Below are positions 22,731 through 33,874 of a DNA stretch of 64,000 nucleotides, piece after piece. A program made the translations under genes and the position numbers. Each line of letters begins with the position of its first letter. Within the stretch, counting starts at the first letter, position 1. The notes under the pieces were generated by a model, which saw nothing but the letters and a program-made list of their open reading frames with translations, ran no database searches and was not told the origin of the DNA. The stretch covers positions 682,001 to 746,000 of the forward strand of contig NW_026252087.1 in NCBI RefSeq assembly GCF_025399195.1. Direction: 5' to 3'. This stretch comes from Umbelopsis ramanniana AG. Taxonomy: Eukaryota > Mucoromycota > Umbelopsidomycetes > Umbelopsidales > Umbelopsidaceae.

Positions 22731-25700
22731 TGTAGAAGTGATGATTATTAAAGAGTATATTAAAAAATAAGAAAAGTAGGTTGAACAGAGAAAAGACTCC
22801 AAGCACTTTTTGTTACACCCCACCGAAACTAGATGCACATCATCATCCACGGCTTAGCCCGCCGCTTTATGTGGAGCGCCATTGATTGGTCAATCCAAGG
22901 AACAGTCCTCATTGACCCAATCGGCTAAATTCGAATTTGTATTTTCCGTGGGGGGCCCTGCAGAGAACCCCCACCCCACAGTATTCCCTGAGCTCCGTTG
23001 AAAATGATGCTTTTGTCACTTTTACCGTAAATGGTAAAGCCTTTCACTTCATACTATCAACGTGTGTGTCTATCTCGACCTTGTAAACGGATACCATCAT
23101 GCTAAGAAATGGAGATGAAGGTCCAGATCGTTCTTATACCCACTTCTCAGAATCCATCATGGAGTGGGACACTATCTTCCTTACTGGGAATGAAAAAAAA
23201 AGTCTGTGGGTTCCAAATGGGGAATTGTGAAACCCGGCCATCCCAACAAAAATAACTACACATGACTGCCTACTTCTTTGCAGCTTGCCCAGCTAACCAA
23301 ACCAAACAAGAACTGTATTATACCCCGTCATTTCCCAGATTACCTTCAGCGTATATTGAAAATATAGCTGAGCGGTATAATACGCTAAAATAGAGTGACA
23401 AAAATAGTTTATGATATAGAGTTATATGACGTGGATGATTCTCTTGGATCGAATGAGAAAGGATGAATCGCCATGGTGCACATACAGGAACACTACATGA
23501 AAAATATATAAATACTGTGGTTCTTTTTTTTTTTTTTCAAAGCGCCACTTGAAATCGGTTAAGAGCGAAGAGGTGCCATTCGCAGCGGAGTATGTCTCGG
23601 TCATTTGCCAGTCTTTTCCCAGCTGTGATGATGCTACCCATGGCTGCAAGTCCGCATCGTGGGGAATTTGGCGACGGAGTGCCTTTGTTTGTTATACTAT
23701 GATCTGCAAATGGTCAATAACAAATGACTACGTTGCCTCTTCATGACCGGCCGGCTACTTCTTGAGAAAGGAAACCAGCTAACAACAGTCATGTTTCAGT
23801 TTGACATGATAGGGAGTGAGGACAATGCCATTTCAGGTATACAAAGCAAATTGTTGCATTATGTAATAACCTCGGTTGCCCACTCAGTCAGACTCCTTTG
23901 TCTGGGCATTCATTCCCTTCAGGGCGGGTGGAAGAACGGGAAAAGGTTGATCATAGTACATAAAATGGCTTCTGTGTGTTTGATGGACGCTGCGGCAGCG
24001 AAGCCTAAATCTTTATCCTCCTGTGTCTTCTACCCCCCTGATCTCTCCTTCTCTCCTCTACCATAGGCACTCCTGTTGTAAGCATCACCCTATAGTCTAA
24101 TAGCATCACAGTTGGAAAAAAAAATGGTTCATACCTATTTTCTTCTTTCTATCTTTTGAACGCTGCATTTCAATGTTCATACCCATCACTGCCATACTTG
24201 TTTGTGTTTATTGGCAGATCGCGGGTGCGAGCTTGGGATTACATAAGGTGCGCGCCTCATAGTGGCATGTTCTTCTTTCTGAACCATTTGACCAATTTGT
24301 ATAACAACAGCTGCATGTACCTCAATACCATCATCCATATTCTGGATCGAACAACCTAGGTCACGCATTGTATATTAAATCGGTAAATCATATTGAACCA
24401 CTGCCAAAATTTGCGCCACAATGCTTTCTGACTGAAATGCATCTCCAGTCCTTTCATCATGAAACACACTTCATGGAATTGAGTGGTGAGGCGCTTATAC
24501 GTGAGGATAGGGAGAAGAGAAGCTAATGTTACTGACGCTACATTACCCCACAGGGCCGCTCAGTGGAGCAACAGTCACCGAGTCAGTACAATATGTAGTC
24601 AAACCCCCTGTCATTTATATATCTGCAAACCTATCGACTGTCATACACTGTACCTCACCTGTTAATATTCCATCTCCCAACATATTCCATACATCAAAAT
24701 GGCCACTAGCTATATTTATTTTCACAGCTATTACTTTACTTACCTAAGCACGATGGGCAGGACCCCCTATTATTTACTGCAAGCTCCTGTTGATGTGATG
24801 TGTTTGTACTTCATTGCAAGAGTTTCCCCTATTTTTTTATAATTCATTTTTCATTCGTACAATTGTATTTTCCGTAACTTTGCGTTGTCTCATGCATTAT
24901 ATTGCTTTATCATTGGCAGATATTTGCGTGCCGCCGTCCTTTCATCCATCATTATATCTGAACGTAGGCATAACCTAGCTTTTATTACTTATATTTTACA
25001 ATTAATGTGAATGCAAGCCCGTCTGACAGCTTGTCAATCGAGAAAACCCTTTCGGCCATGGATTGGTGATGACCTGTCAAAATAGATGAATTGAAAGGAA
25101 AGTCGATTGATGACCCTACGAATTTATTGTATTCATCACAATATCCCAGCTTTTATGTGATTGCTGTTTCTTTGAACTTGGTAAGCAAGACGAGCATGAG
25201 CGTTGTCGCAAGCTGCCTCAAAATTCCCAATCACGTGATTCTCGCCCTGGGCGCGGTGTTTGCTGGACATTGTCATTGTGATGTTCACCCGCCGTCTCCA
25301 GCCGTTATTGAACCCCCCATCCCCCATTAAAATCCCATCATCATCTCTTAAACTGTTGTACAAACTCTGTATGGGAATTATGGGGTACTTATCAAAAGTA
25401 TGGGGAATTATTTGCATAGATGTGCTGATCGATGAGCTTGACTATGGGGATGAAGAAAGAACTGAAAGCTTTGCGGGCACAAATGCTTTTTGGTTTTTCA
25501 AACCACAAGGTTATAACAGAATGACTACTCTTCACGACAAAGGTTACCTTACAACATTCAGTTGTGAATGGATTTTAGAGTCCTATACCAACCGTATTAA
25601 TGGATCATACCGAAACCTTAAATTAGAATGCTGTGATTGTATCATCCCCACTCTTCCTAACTTGAGAGTTTACAGGAGAGCTGTGCGGCCATTCAGTGGC

Positions 25701-26620
25701 ACAATCGCTGCCCTGGATCTACAGCCGCGGACAATTCACTGTGGGGTTATCGGCACGCTTGCTTAACGGGGTCGTGTGCCCGGAACCTAAACGAAATTTA
25801 CGTCTAATATTATTTGTGCAGCATTTACTTTAGCTGATTTTAATGCTTCCTGGTTGTACTGTGCTCAATCAAGATCAATTCATCGAGATCAATATTTCAG
25901 CTTTATGTTTCATTCACATGATAAGACAATGACAGGCATTTAGCAGCGCAATCAATTGTTTTGTATGAAAGTTAATGTGAGTATATGTACATGACAGTGC
26001 AACTTTCCACCACTGAGCAGTACAGATGTTATCGATGCGCCAATGTTATCATATTTATCTACTTTAACTTTTTTGTTTGAATCTGGAGGGCTAGTACACG
26101 GTGGCGGCGTAAGGGAGTGGCCTAAACTGTAATTGTGAGCATCAATGGTAAATTTTTCTGGGAATTATTTTTATTCAATAGCATTCCGCGGGCCATATAC
26201 TGGAATGGCCAATGTACGCAAAGCTGCCATAGAATTATCAATAAATATCTTTATCTCATTAAATTTTTTAACAAGACACATCGTTCCCGTATTGTGATTG
26301 TGATGCTCTGCGTATTACAACAAAGTGTCCAAGCTTGCAGGCAGTTGTCAACAGTTCTGAGTGGTAGTTAATTCTCAAACTAAATCTGTCTCTAACACGA
26401 TATTTTTTTTCATAGACAATTTCAATGATCAATTCAGTGGCTAATGTTGCCATCAGGTATTGTTATCAATGAAGAGGATGGAGTGCACGATACATGGATG
26501 ATACGAAGCCAACATTGTTCGAAAAAAAAAGGTGGTCACGGAATTTTTTTGGCGGCAGCCGAAATTCGATATATTGAGTCGACCAAGCTGCAATGGGTCG
26601 AACTTTCTCTTATTTTCGCA
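22731..26620. other. Large intergenic region with no supported gene
   Basis: Nearly 3.9 kb, unusually long for this gene-dense window. It holds scattered short frames only. The longest is on the plus strand at 25260-25766 (168 codons, first codon TTG), with no recognised family and composition like its surroundings. A pyrimidine-rich stretch ending in CATAG near 24030-24066 resembles a splice acceptor but has no convincing exon. The left part must hold the promoter of the Zn2Cys6 gene and the right part that of eL8. Unrecognised noncoding RNA or a decayed element are both possible. Confidence 0.55.
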
Positions 26621-27675
26621 ATGGTAAGTTGGATATCATGTATTATGAAGGGAAAGCAACCAAAGAATGCATAGATCATCAACAGATGGATGAATAAGAG
26701 CTATGGATGGATCGATGTGATACGATGATGGAGAAATAGGCCGAATTTTTCCTTTCATCATGGCCACTTGCATTCTATGATCTGTGAATCCGACATTCTC
26801 CAATTTTGCCCTCTTCAAATTCACACCTGACAACTAGGCCATTTTACTAAATTTTACCCATCTTATTGCTCTCCTAACAGCCCCCGGCTAAGAAGTCTAC
26901 TGGCAAGAAGGTTGCTCCCGCTCCCTACCCCGTCAAGGGTAAGCAAACTACCAAGGCTCCCGCTAACCCTCTCATTGAGAAGCGTAGCCGCAACTTTGGT
27001 GTCGGTCAAGACATTCAGCCCAAGCGCGATCTTTCCCGTTTCGTCAAGTGGCCCGAGTATGTCCGTCTTCAACGCCAAAAGAAGATCTTGAACCAGCGCC
27101 TCAAGGTTCCTCCTTCCATCAACCAGTTCACCAAGGTTTTGGACAAGAACACTGCTACCCAGCTCTTCAAGCTTGCTGCCAAGTACAGACCCGAGACCAC
27201 TGCTGAGAAGAAGGAGCGTCTCCGTGCTGCTGCTGCTGCCAAGGCTGAGGGTAAGAAGGTTGAAACCGAGAAGCCCACTGTCGTCAAGTACGGTTTGAAC
27301 CACATCGTTGCTTTGATCGAGGCCAAGAAGGCTCAACTCGTTGTCATTGCTGATGATGTCGATCCCATCGAACTCGTCCTCTACTTGCCCGCTCTCTGCC
27401 GCAAGATGGACATCCCTTACTGCATTGTCAAGGGCAAGGCTCGTCTCGGAACTCTCGTCCACAAGAAGACCGCCACTGCTTTTGCCTTCACTGAAGTCAA
27501 GGATGCTGACAAGTCTGAGCTCTCTGCTGTTGTCTCTGCCATCAAGTCCAACTACAACGAGAAGTTCGAGGAGCACCGTCGCCAATGGGGTGGTGGTCTC
27601 CGTGGCCCCAAGTCTGAGGCCATGATGGGCAAGCGTGCTGCTCTCGCTGCCAAGGAGATTGCTGCTCGTCAGTAA
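26621..27675 (+). CDS. RPL8: 60S ribosomal protein eL8 (L7a/L8)
   Basis: Two exons. The first is only the ATG at 26621-26623, followed by GTAAGTTGG. The second is 26881-27675, after CTCCTAACAG. Together they encode 265 residues beginning [14 protein letters not shown]. The protein sits on the large ribosomal subunit and contacts rRNA. The N-terminal extension is Lys-rich; the conserved L7Ae-type RNA-binding domain includes [19 protein letters not shown] and the [10 protein letters not shown] motif. Length fits the family (yeast 256, human 266). Codon use is strongly biased to C-ending codons, as expected of a highly expressed gene, and this creates a long false frame on the opposite strand. 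The intron is 257 bases, longer than the window's norm. Confidence 0.97.
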
Positions 27676-28024
27676 AAATCTCGCAAATTTTTCACACTGC
27701 AACCCTCAACCCAACATTTTGAAAAAAAGTTCCTAATAAATGAATAAATTGTTCATTTTTCTGCGGATACATAGTTTGGTGCATGGAGTTAATGTGCTTC
27801 ACGTTTTAGAGTTGTAATAGTGAGGGTTATGAGTACAATGGAAGACTGTAATGGTTATCTTTTATGATAGTGTGACTGGGTACAAATTTGAGCAAAGACA
27901 GGGTGACATGACAGAGGAAAGATGGGTTACGAACATGCGGTACAAAGGGGACGAATGTAGCTATTGCGCAAAAATGAATATTATGTGCTTTTTAAAACAA
28001 AGTAAGAAGAAACACAGAAAAGAA
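27676..28024. other. Convergent intergenic region with polyadenylation signals
   Basis: Lies between eL8 and the oppositely oriented gene ending at 28025. AATAAA occurs at 27735-27740 and 27743-27748, about 60 bases after the eL8 stop, and is a likely polyadenylation signal. Nothing else was seen. Confidence 0.6.
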
Positions 28025-29098
28025 CTAGGAATGGCTGTAGGGAACAACTAGCATTTCCAACAAGTCGTTGACCCATCGCTCTCGGACCGTTGGCCATTCT
28101 TCGTCCAGAACAAGAGTATGCCGTTCAAGACTGATAAGAGCTCCAGCCAGATGCCGTAAAGATCGAGCATTCATCACAAGATTAAGCCAAGTCTCTCGTT
28201 CATTGATCCAACTCTCAGCAACGGCGGTCCACAGCAAAGCCATCTCGAGTTCCACAAGATGAATGGCAAATTGTTCAATATTGCCTGGCGTTCGACTAAG
28301 CCATTCATTCCGCTCCGTCAACCATCGTGGACTCTTGTGTCGATTCCCTATATGCGCCTCAAACTCCAACAGTCGTTCTGTCAATGTTCGTATATTACCC
28401 AGGATGGAATTTTCATACGATGGTGGTTCATCCGGATCTCCTGTGTTCTGACGTACTGGAAGAGTACTGCCGACGGATAGTCGGGGTACTGTATTACTCA
28501 TGTGCCGCGCATCGTCGCATGTATCCACTGCATACGGGGTCACCTCTACGTTATCGTTGCTTCCTTCGCTCAATTCATCATTTTCATGTGACAAGCCGTC
28601 ACTGCTGAGGGCTTGGCGATGACAGTCGGACGAGCCGCTGCTTTCGGTTATATCTTCGTCCAACTGAGTCCGTGAATTTGGATTGATAACTAAATAGTGC
28701 AGTGGGTTGGTTTCAAGACTGGTGTCATCACTGGCTGGTAATAAGCGGTCCAGTCGATTAATAAGATCTTCGTATTTGCTTTCAAGCTGCGCTATTCGAG
28801 TAGACACATCTTGGTCATTTGGGTCAGAGTGTAATATGTCCCAGATATTTGCGCCGGCGGTTTTGACTTCAATTCGCTTGGGCAGTAATTGGGCGCCTGT
28901 GTTCTGGTCAATGACAAAAGGTACAAGCTTGTCGTTGCTGACTACACCTGTGGCTGAGGGTATAAATGATTGAATGTCGGATAAGAGGAGGACTTTCTTG
29001 TCGTTGATATTCCGTATTGGTATTCTCCATATTCTGTCATTGTGACGAATGGCTTGGTATTGTGCCTCATCATCTACCACGTTCACATCCATGACCAC
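28025..29098 (-). CDS. Unknown protein with two W-rich helical repeats
   Basis: A single exon of 357 residues. The N-terminal part (about 1-130) is mixed and contains RRIPIRNINDKK-like basic patches and a possible coiled coil near IAQLESKYEDLINRLDRLL. The middle is acidic and Ser-rich, probably disordered. The C-terminus (about 260-350) holds two related units, each with a Trp near Arg/Glu, then a hydrophobic helix ending L-E: NIEQFAIHLVELEMALLW and SLRHLAGALISLERHTLVL. These faintly resemble the WHIM/WSD helices of ISWI-partner chromatin proteins, but I cannot confirm that. It is convergent with eL8 and divergent from the acetyltransferase gene. The two N-terminal Met codons at 29098 and 29092 are both usable. 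Function unknown. Confidence 0.75.
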   Translation of the reverse strand: MVMDVNVVDDEAQYQAIRHNDRIWRIPIRNINDKKVLLLSDIQSFIPSATGVVSNDKLVPFVIDQNTGAQLLPKRIEVKTAGANIWDILHSDPNDQDVSTRIAQLESKYEDLINRLDRLLPASDDTSLETNPLHYLVINPNSRTQLDEDITESSGSSDCHRQALSSDGLSHENDELSEGSNDNVEVTPYAVDTCDDARHMSNTVPRLSVGSTLPVRQNTGDPDEPPSYENSILGNIRTLTERLLEFEAHIGNRHKSPRWLTERNEWLSRTPGNIEQFAIHLVELEMALLWTAVAESWINERETWLNLVMNARSLRHLAGALISLERHTLVLDEEWPTVRERWVNDLLEMLVVPYSHS

Positions 29099-29444
29099 CG
29101 AGCTGTCTGCTGAGCTTACCAGAAACCACTTTTATAAACTCAAAATTTGTGTGAGAGTCATGTGACCTACAGGCTTTGGTTAAGCTGTAAACGGCCACAA
29201 GGGCAATATATTGTACTGCAGGCGAAGCCTCAAAGGCATTCATAAACTATCCATTTTACGCTACTTACGCTGGTATGTGATTTAATCGTACGGATGGCGA
29301 TATAAGCTGTCATGTTGTATAACCATGCGCCGCAGCTGCTAACGCGGAGAATCAATGGTCACAGTTTTGTTCGCTCACTTTTCACTGCCGCAGTGTCTCA
29401 CGCCTTTCTTCTCATTCTACTTTTCTTTAATACTATTCAACAAA
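29099..29444. promoter_or_regulatory. Divergent intergenic region, possible shared promoter
   Basis: About 350 bases between two head-to-head genes. A pyrimidine-rich stretch (CTTCTCATTCTACTTTTCTTT) lies just before the acetyltransferase ATG, as in other 5' leaders in this window. No specific factor site could be named. Confidence 0.45.
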
Positions 29445-30296
29445 ATGGGCCGCGATTATATTGACAACGATTCTTTTCTGAACTTTGAAAATGGAAAAGC
29501 CCTGGCAGCTACTACGGAAGATACACCGCAGTATCTGGCGTTCTTCAACCCTGATAATCCCGAACATAAAATGACCAACTTTTGTTGCCGTTTGCGCTTG
29601 GAGAAGGAGCAAGATATTGACTCCGTCATTTCCAGTTTAGAGCAAAAGTACCGCAAGGACAATTTGGTTCCAAGATTCTTCGTTGATGAAAGAGCTACTC
29701 CTTCCATGGCAGCTTTCGAAACTCATTTCAAGGCTCTGGGATCATCCTATACTATTGAGCATGACACCGATCTTATCATGCGATGGAAGGCTAAGGAGGA
29801 TTCTGCAACGGCGCACATCAAGAACATGGACGCCACAAATGTGTCGATCAAGCACGCCACAATGGATGATTTGGACGCATTGATCAACATATTCGCAGCA
29901 TCCTTCAACTATGGTGACAACCCAGAGTGGTTACGCATTAAACTTGTCAAACAATTGAGTATGCCGGATGAATACAAGACAGCTATTGCCGTTTTGACAT
30001 TGGACGATGGTCGTCATGTTGCTGCTTCAGCCGCCATGCTGTTTTTCCCTAAAAGCAGCTCGGACCTCGGTTTAGTGCAAGTGGTAGGTTCGGATCCAAA
30101 GTACCAGCGCTTTGGCTTAGCTGCCGCTTGCACCGCCCAAGCGTTGCAGGATTTTGCCGGTGGTCGTGATATATACCTTGAAGTGTATAAGCAGCTCACT
30201 CACGCACAGCGAATGTACGAGAGACTTGGATTTGAAGTACAAGGGACCTACAATTTTTTCCAAGCCTGTGGTGTCCAGACTACTCATCTCATATAA
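29445..30296 (+). CDS. GNAT-family N-acetyltransferase
   Basis: A single exon of 283 residues. The frame is open upstream to 29355, but ATG 29445 (context CAACAAAATGGGC) follows a pyrimidine leader, and the extra 30 residues look untranslated. The C-terminal half is a GNAT fold: VSIKHATMDDLDALINIF opens it, and the acetyl-CoA loop of motif A is PKYQRFGLAAACTAQAL near 225-241. Motif B is YLEVYKQLTHAQRMYERLGF, the usual strand-helix with Tyr before the LGF end. The N-terminal half (about 1-120) is a separate, less conserved domain. Such enzymes move acetyl from acetyl-CoA to an amine; the substrate is unknown. No signal peptide or membrane segment is seen, so it is probably cytosolic. Confidence 0.85.
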   Translation: MGRDYIDNDSFLNFENGKALAATTEDTPQYLAFFNPDNPEHKMTNFCCRLRLEKEQDIDSVISSLEQKYRKDNLVPRFFVDERATPSMAAFETHFKALGSSYTIEHDTDLIMRWKAKEDSATAHIKNMDATNVSIKHATMDDLDALINIFAASFNYGDNPEWLRIKLVKQLSMPDEYKTAIAVLTLDDGRHVAASAAMLFFPKSSSDLGLVQVVGSDPKYQRFGLAAACTAQALQDFAGGRDIYLEVYKQLTHAQRMYERLGFEVQGTYNFFQACGVQTTHLI

Positions 30297-30664
30297 GGCG
30301 GTAGTTCGTGATCAAGCAGGTTGTTTTGCGTTCAGGGTCATATAGGGTGATTTAATTAACAAAAAAGAAAGATAGTATTCAAATTGAAATAAAACATATT
30401 GACAATGTTGAAACTCAATAGTGTATATACTCCTTGAAACAACTCGGTGGAGTGATAAGGATATCAAATGTAAACTTTATTACAATAACAGCATGGTAAG
30501 GATGATTATGTTTATGATCCTCTTTTTTTGTTCCCAATACTTATATCGTCATGGCGCTGGGGTTTCATTCAAAGACGTACGAAAGATGGACCATGGCAAA
30601 TAGAAATGATTGGATCTACTGTGAGGGCTGTCGATGCATTTAGATAGAAAATGAGAGAAAGAAT
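30297..30664. other. Convergent intergenic region
   Basis: AT-rich sequence between the acetyltransferase and the ArfGAP gene, both of which end here. It contains AATAAA-like words near 30389 and nothing else that I can support. Confidence 0.55.
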
Positions 30665-32346
30665 TTAATAGTTATAGCGGCTCTGAAGATCTTGCAGCAT
30701 GTCCGACAACTAGAAAAGAAAACAAAAGAACATTCAATAAGGCATGTACATCCATCTTTTTCCCGTTCACCAACCGTATCATACCTTGGAGGTTCCTTGT
30801 TCAACAATGTCCTTAAGGGCACCAACATCAGCAGAGGCTTGATCTACAAACTTACGAGCAAGGTCTGTAGCGTGATCTTGCAAATCATCCCACTCGTATC
30901 CAGCAGGGTTAGATGAATTTCGAGGGGCCATTTCGTCTTCATCACGTCCAAAGTACTGGCTAGACGAAATGGAATTAGCGCCTTTGAATTGGGCGAGTCG
31001 AGTTCTTGCTTCAGCAGAGGCGCTTTCATCGTAGTTTCCACGACCAAAGTATTGATCGGAAGAGATAGCTTTAGCGTTTGAAAATTTGTCACGAGCTGAG
31101 GTGGATTCTGATGTAGTTTCATCGTCAAAGCTACGTGGGTTGGAGCCGAAACCAGTCATTCGAGATGAAACATTGACCTTGTTCTGAGTAGAGGAAGCTT
31201 GGGGAACAGCACCAAATCCCAGTCGTGACATTCCGAATCCAAGCTTATCTATATCTTCTTGTTTCTCAGTAGCTTGGTTATTGCTGCTGCTGGATACTGA
31301 GTTGTCGTTGTACGTGAATCTGGACGAATAAGTTGAACCGGAGTTGGATTCCTCGGCAGCCGCTGCTTCTTCGGCAGCTTCAGCGGCGGGATCGTAGCCA
31401 AGTTTAGCAGCCCGCTCACTCTCCTCTTTAGCTCTTGCCTCAGCTTCTTCGAAGTTGAATGTTGCAGCTCCTTTCTTTGCACCAAGCTTCAAAGGTTTGG
31501 CTCCAACTCGTGCACGACTGGCGGATGATGAAAGGTTAGATTTACTTCGTAACGAGGCTGTTGTGCGACTAGAACTGGTTCTAGAGGCTGGCTTTGGCTT
31601 TTCAAAGTTGGTGAAGAAGTCATCATTTTCTTTTTGTACATCAGGCGTGGTGGTGTTGCTCGCAGCCGACACAGCAGGTGAGAGAGGCGTCGATGAAGCG
31701 GGTGTGACAGCCTCTTTCTCAGTTTCAAGGTCCAACAAAGATGGGTGACTAGAGAACGGAAAAGTTTAAAAATTCTGCTACGAATCACCCAAACGATGGG
31801 TTGGTACTTACGCTATAGCATCCTCTTTGGCGCGCTGGGCCAACACTTCTTTGTACTTGGTTCCAGCAGGGCTGGAGTATTTCGTTCTAGCATCCTTATT
31901 AGCAGATGAACCAGCATGTGCAGAAAAGTATTCTCTGGCAGCTTGGTTACCGCCGACTTTCATTGTGCGAAGTTGATCCCAGGTCCAAGTATCCAAGACC
32001 GTTGACCTAAAAAGCCAATGTGTGGCGGCGGTCAGACTGCATAATGGGAGACATGAACCGGGTGTAAACGATCCAACTTACCTAACAAAGCTAATATGAA
32101 CACCCATATTTCTATGAGATGCAGAACAGTCAAGACACAAGTAGATACCAAAGGTAACAGATGACCATGTTGGGGATTTCGCGTTACAATCAAAGCAAAC
32201 CTTTGAAGGCGAATGCAGGGAGATTAATTTAGAGATTGCGAGTCATTATGCATGAATGATGGTAATGGTAGGTGTACCTTGTTGTATCTGCTTGATTTCA
32301 ACTTTTTAAAGACTTCTTGAATTTGCTCTTTGGTAGGCTCTGGCAT
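30665..32346 (-). CDS. GLO3: ADP-ribosylation factor GTPase-activating protein, Glo3/ArfGAP2-3 type
   Basis: Five exons: 32346-32278, 32200-32082, 32006-31812, 31748-30785 and 30709-30665, giving 463 residues. The ArfGAP zinc finger is clear: Cys 25, 28, 45 and 48 (CxxC-x16-CxxC), followed by SASHRNMG with the catalytic arginine at 53. It stimulates GTP hydrolysis on Arf1 during COPI coat recycling between Golgi and ER. The C-terminal half carries repeated ISSDQYFGR and ISSSQYFGR motifs, as in the Glo3 motif region of ArfGAP2/3, which bind coat and SNARE proteins. The last exon codes only 14 residues of a predicted amphipathic helix. A basic and Ser-rich linker lies between. The family call is strong; Glo3 rather than Gcs1 is supported by the C-terminal repeats. 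Confidence 0.94.
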
Positions 32347-32780
32347 GACGATGAGGGTTTAGGCAACTGCTGCTGTAAAGCCAGGCAAAAGGCAAATGAG
32401 CGGCCGTGGCAGCTGGGAATGAACCGGTGCTTAAAAATGTTCCAAAACGGTAGCTTAGGCAAAAAAAACTTTTATTGCATTTCGGAAGAGGTTCCCTTAT
32501 TTTAACCTGGTTTTTAAAGGTGAACCGTCGCTCATCTCCTGCTAGACTGATAGCTTCATGATTCAACATGGCATTTTCGCAAATTTGAATCTATCATCCA
32601 TAGTGGATCAGTAGATGATGCCATTCGATCATACAGATCACTCTTTGTCTGGCTATTCCGATGATTTTTTTTTTTCTTTTCTTGGGATTGAAATCCCGGC
32701 AATTGTGAAAAAGAAGCAATTTTTTTCCTGAACATCTGTTTGTTTCCCTTTCCTTCTTTTGACACTTCCCTTCTCATTCA
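32347..32780. promoter_or_regulatory. Divergent intergenic region, possible shared promoter
   Basis: About 430 bases between the ArfGAP gene and the C2H2 gene, which point away from each other. Poly-T/A tracts and a pyrimidine-rich leader lie before 32781. No discrete binding site could be assigned. Confidence 0.45.
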
Positions 32781-33487
32781 ATGCCTGCCGAGCACACCAT
32801 TGACCAGCAACAGCCTAATCCACCTCCATTCCCACATGGACAACCCCTTCCACCGCCCAACACTATGTTTGCTTATCCGCCACCACCGAATTATGGACCT
32901 TACCCTCCTCCACCACCTCATTCAGACGGACCGCAGTACTACGGCAAGCCATTCTACATCCTCCCACCACCAAGTGGACTTCCACCACCACAAGTGTATC
33001 ATCCTATGCAAATGTATCCTACGCCTCCTCCACACACGGAACAACCACCGCCTCCGCCGCCAGCCATGGAAAATGGTAAACAACCCACTAAACGGAAGCG
33101 TCAGAACCAGGCTCCTCACTATGAGGTACTTGATATCAAACCAAAAGGGAATTCCAAACGTCAAAAGAATAGTAAGCCCATGGTTGAAGACGACCATTGC
33201 GACTGTGATCAAGTAGGAGGGAGAATGGAATGCGACGCCTGCGGAGCTTCATTTGCACACCCAAAGTGTTTAGCCAAACACCGTTGGGACAGACATATGG
33301 ATCGCTGGAGTATGGTGGAAGGCATGCTGGACATGAATAAGCAGCAACAAGTACAGGTCATGGAAGTAAGTTGGTGGCCCACTCCGTTCGTTGTTCAATC
33401 TGACACATTACTAATCTTTTTTTTTTTTTTTTCCAGGCTGCTCAGATCTTGATGGACATTGCCAGCTATGGTATGCGAGTGATGTGA
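32781..33487 (+). CDS. Proline-rich C2H2 zinc-finger protein
   Basis: Two exons, 32781-33365 and 33437-33487, giving 211 residues. The first half is a Pro/Tyr/Gln-rich low-complexity segment with PPPP runs. A basic stretch (TKRKRQNQ, then KGNSKRQKNSK) looks like a nuclear localisation signal. The core is one C2H2 finger, CDACGASFAHPKCLAKHRWDRH, preceded by CDCD. After it comes MNKQQQVQVMEAAQILMDIA. I recall a similar KHQQVQLLEAASIL helix after a finger with HLWEHH-type spacing in ascomycete proteins, so this is probably a conserved fungal family of nuclear proteins. The intron sits in that helix and the second exon codes only the last 16 residues. The function is unknown; transcriptional regulation is an inference. 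Confidence 0.82.
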
Positions 33488-33874
33488 ACCAAATGCAAGC
33501 CTTCCGTCTTTGTCCCTATTTCTACCCAACGCTCACTTCCCATTCCCCCTCTTTTCATATATTTTTTTTTGCATTTCCAATTTTTTTGCTAGCTAGCTAC
33601 CATCAACTAAATCAAACTGGAGTAATATAGTCCATCAGATGTAAATATAAAAAAATCCCTCCCCCCCTTTTTTCTAAACGCAGCAGAATATATAGTTTGG
33701 TCCTCTTTACAGTAATGCACGTACGTTGCACGAATGCTTCCGTAATGACATCAGTAATAGGGGCAGCTTAGGATGTAGAAAGATGGCGTGAGCTTTTTAT
33801 TCGTCTATTGTTTCTTTCTATTTCTAAACAGCCGTATCTCCGATTTTTATGTGTATATGGGATATCGATTTAAT
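33488..33874. other. Convergent intergenic region
   Basis: AT-rich region with homopolymer runs between the C2H2 gene and the GH9-family gene. It should hold both 3' untranslated regions. No gene or repeat was recognised. Confidence 0.55.

Noticed and set aside
25260-25766. 168-codon plus-strand frame in the large intergenic region
   Set aside because: It starts with TTG, has no recognised family and has composition like its surroundings. It was left as a note rather than a gene.
26863-27702. 279-codon minus-strand frame over eL8
   Set aside because: It is antisense to a strongly biased ribosomal protein gene; its Leu/Ser-rich composition is the mirror of that bias.
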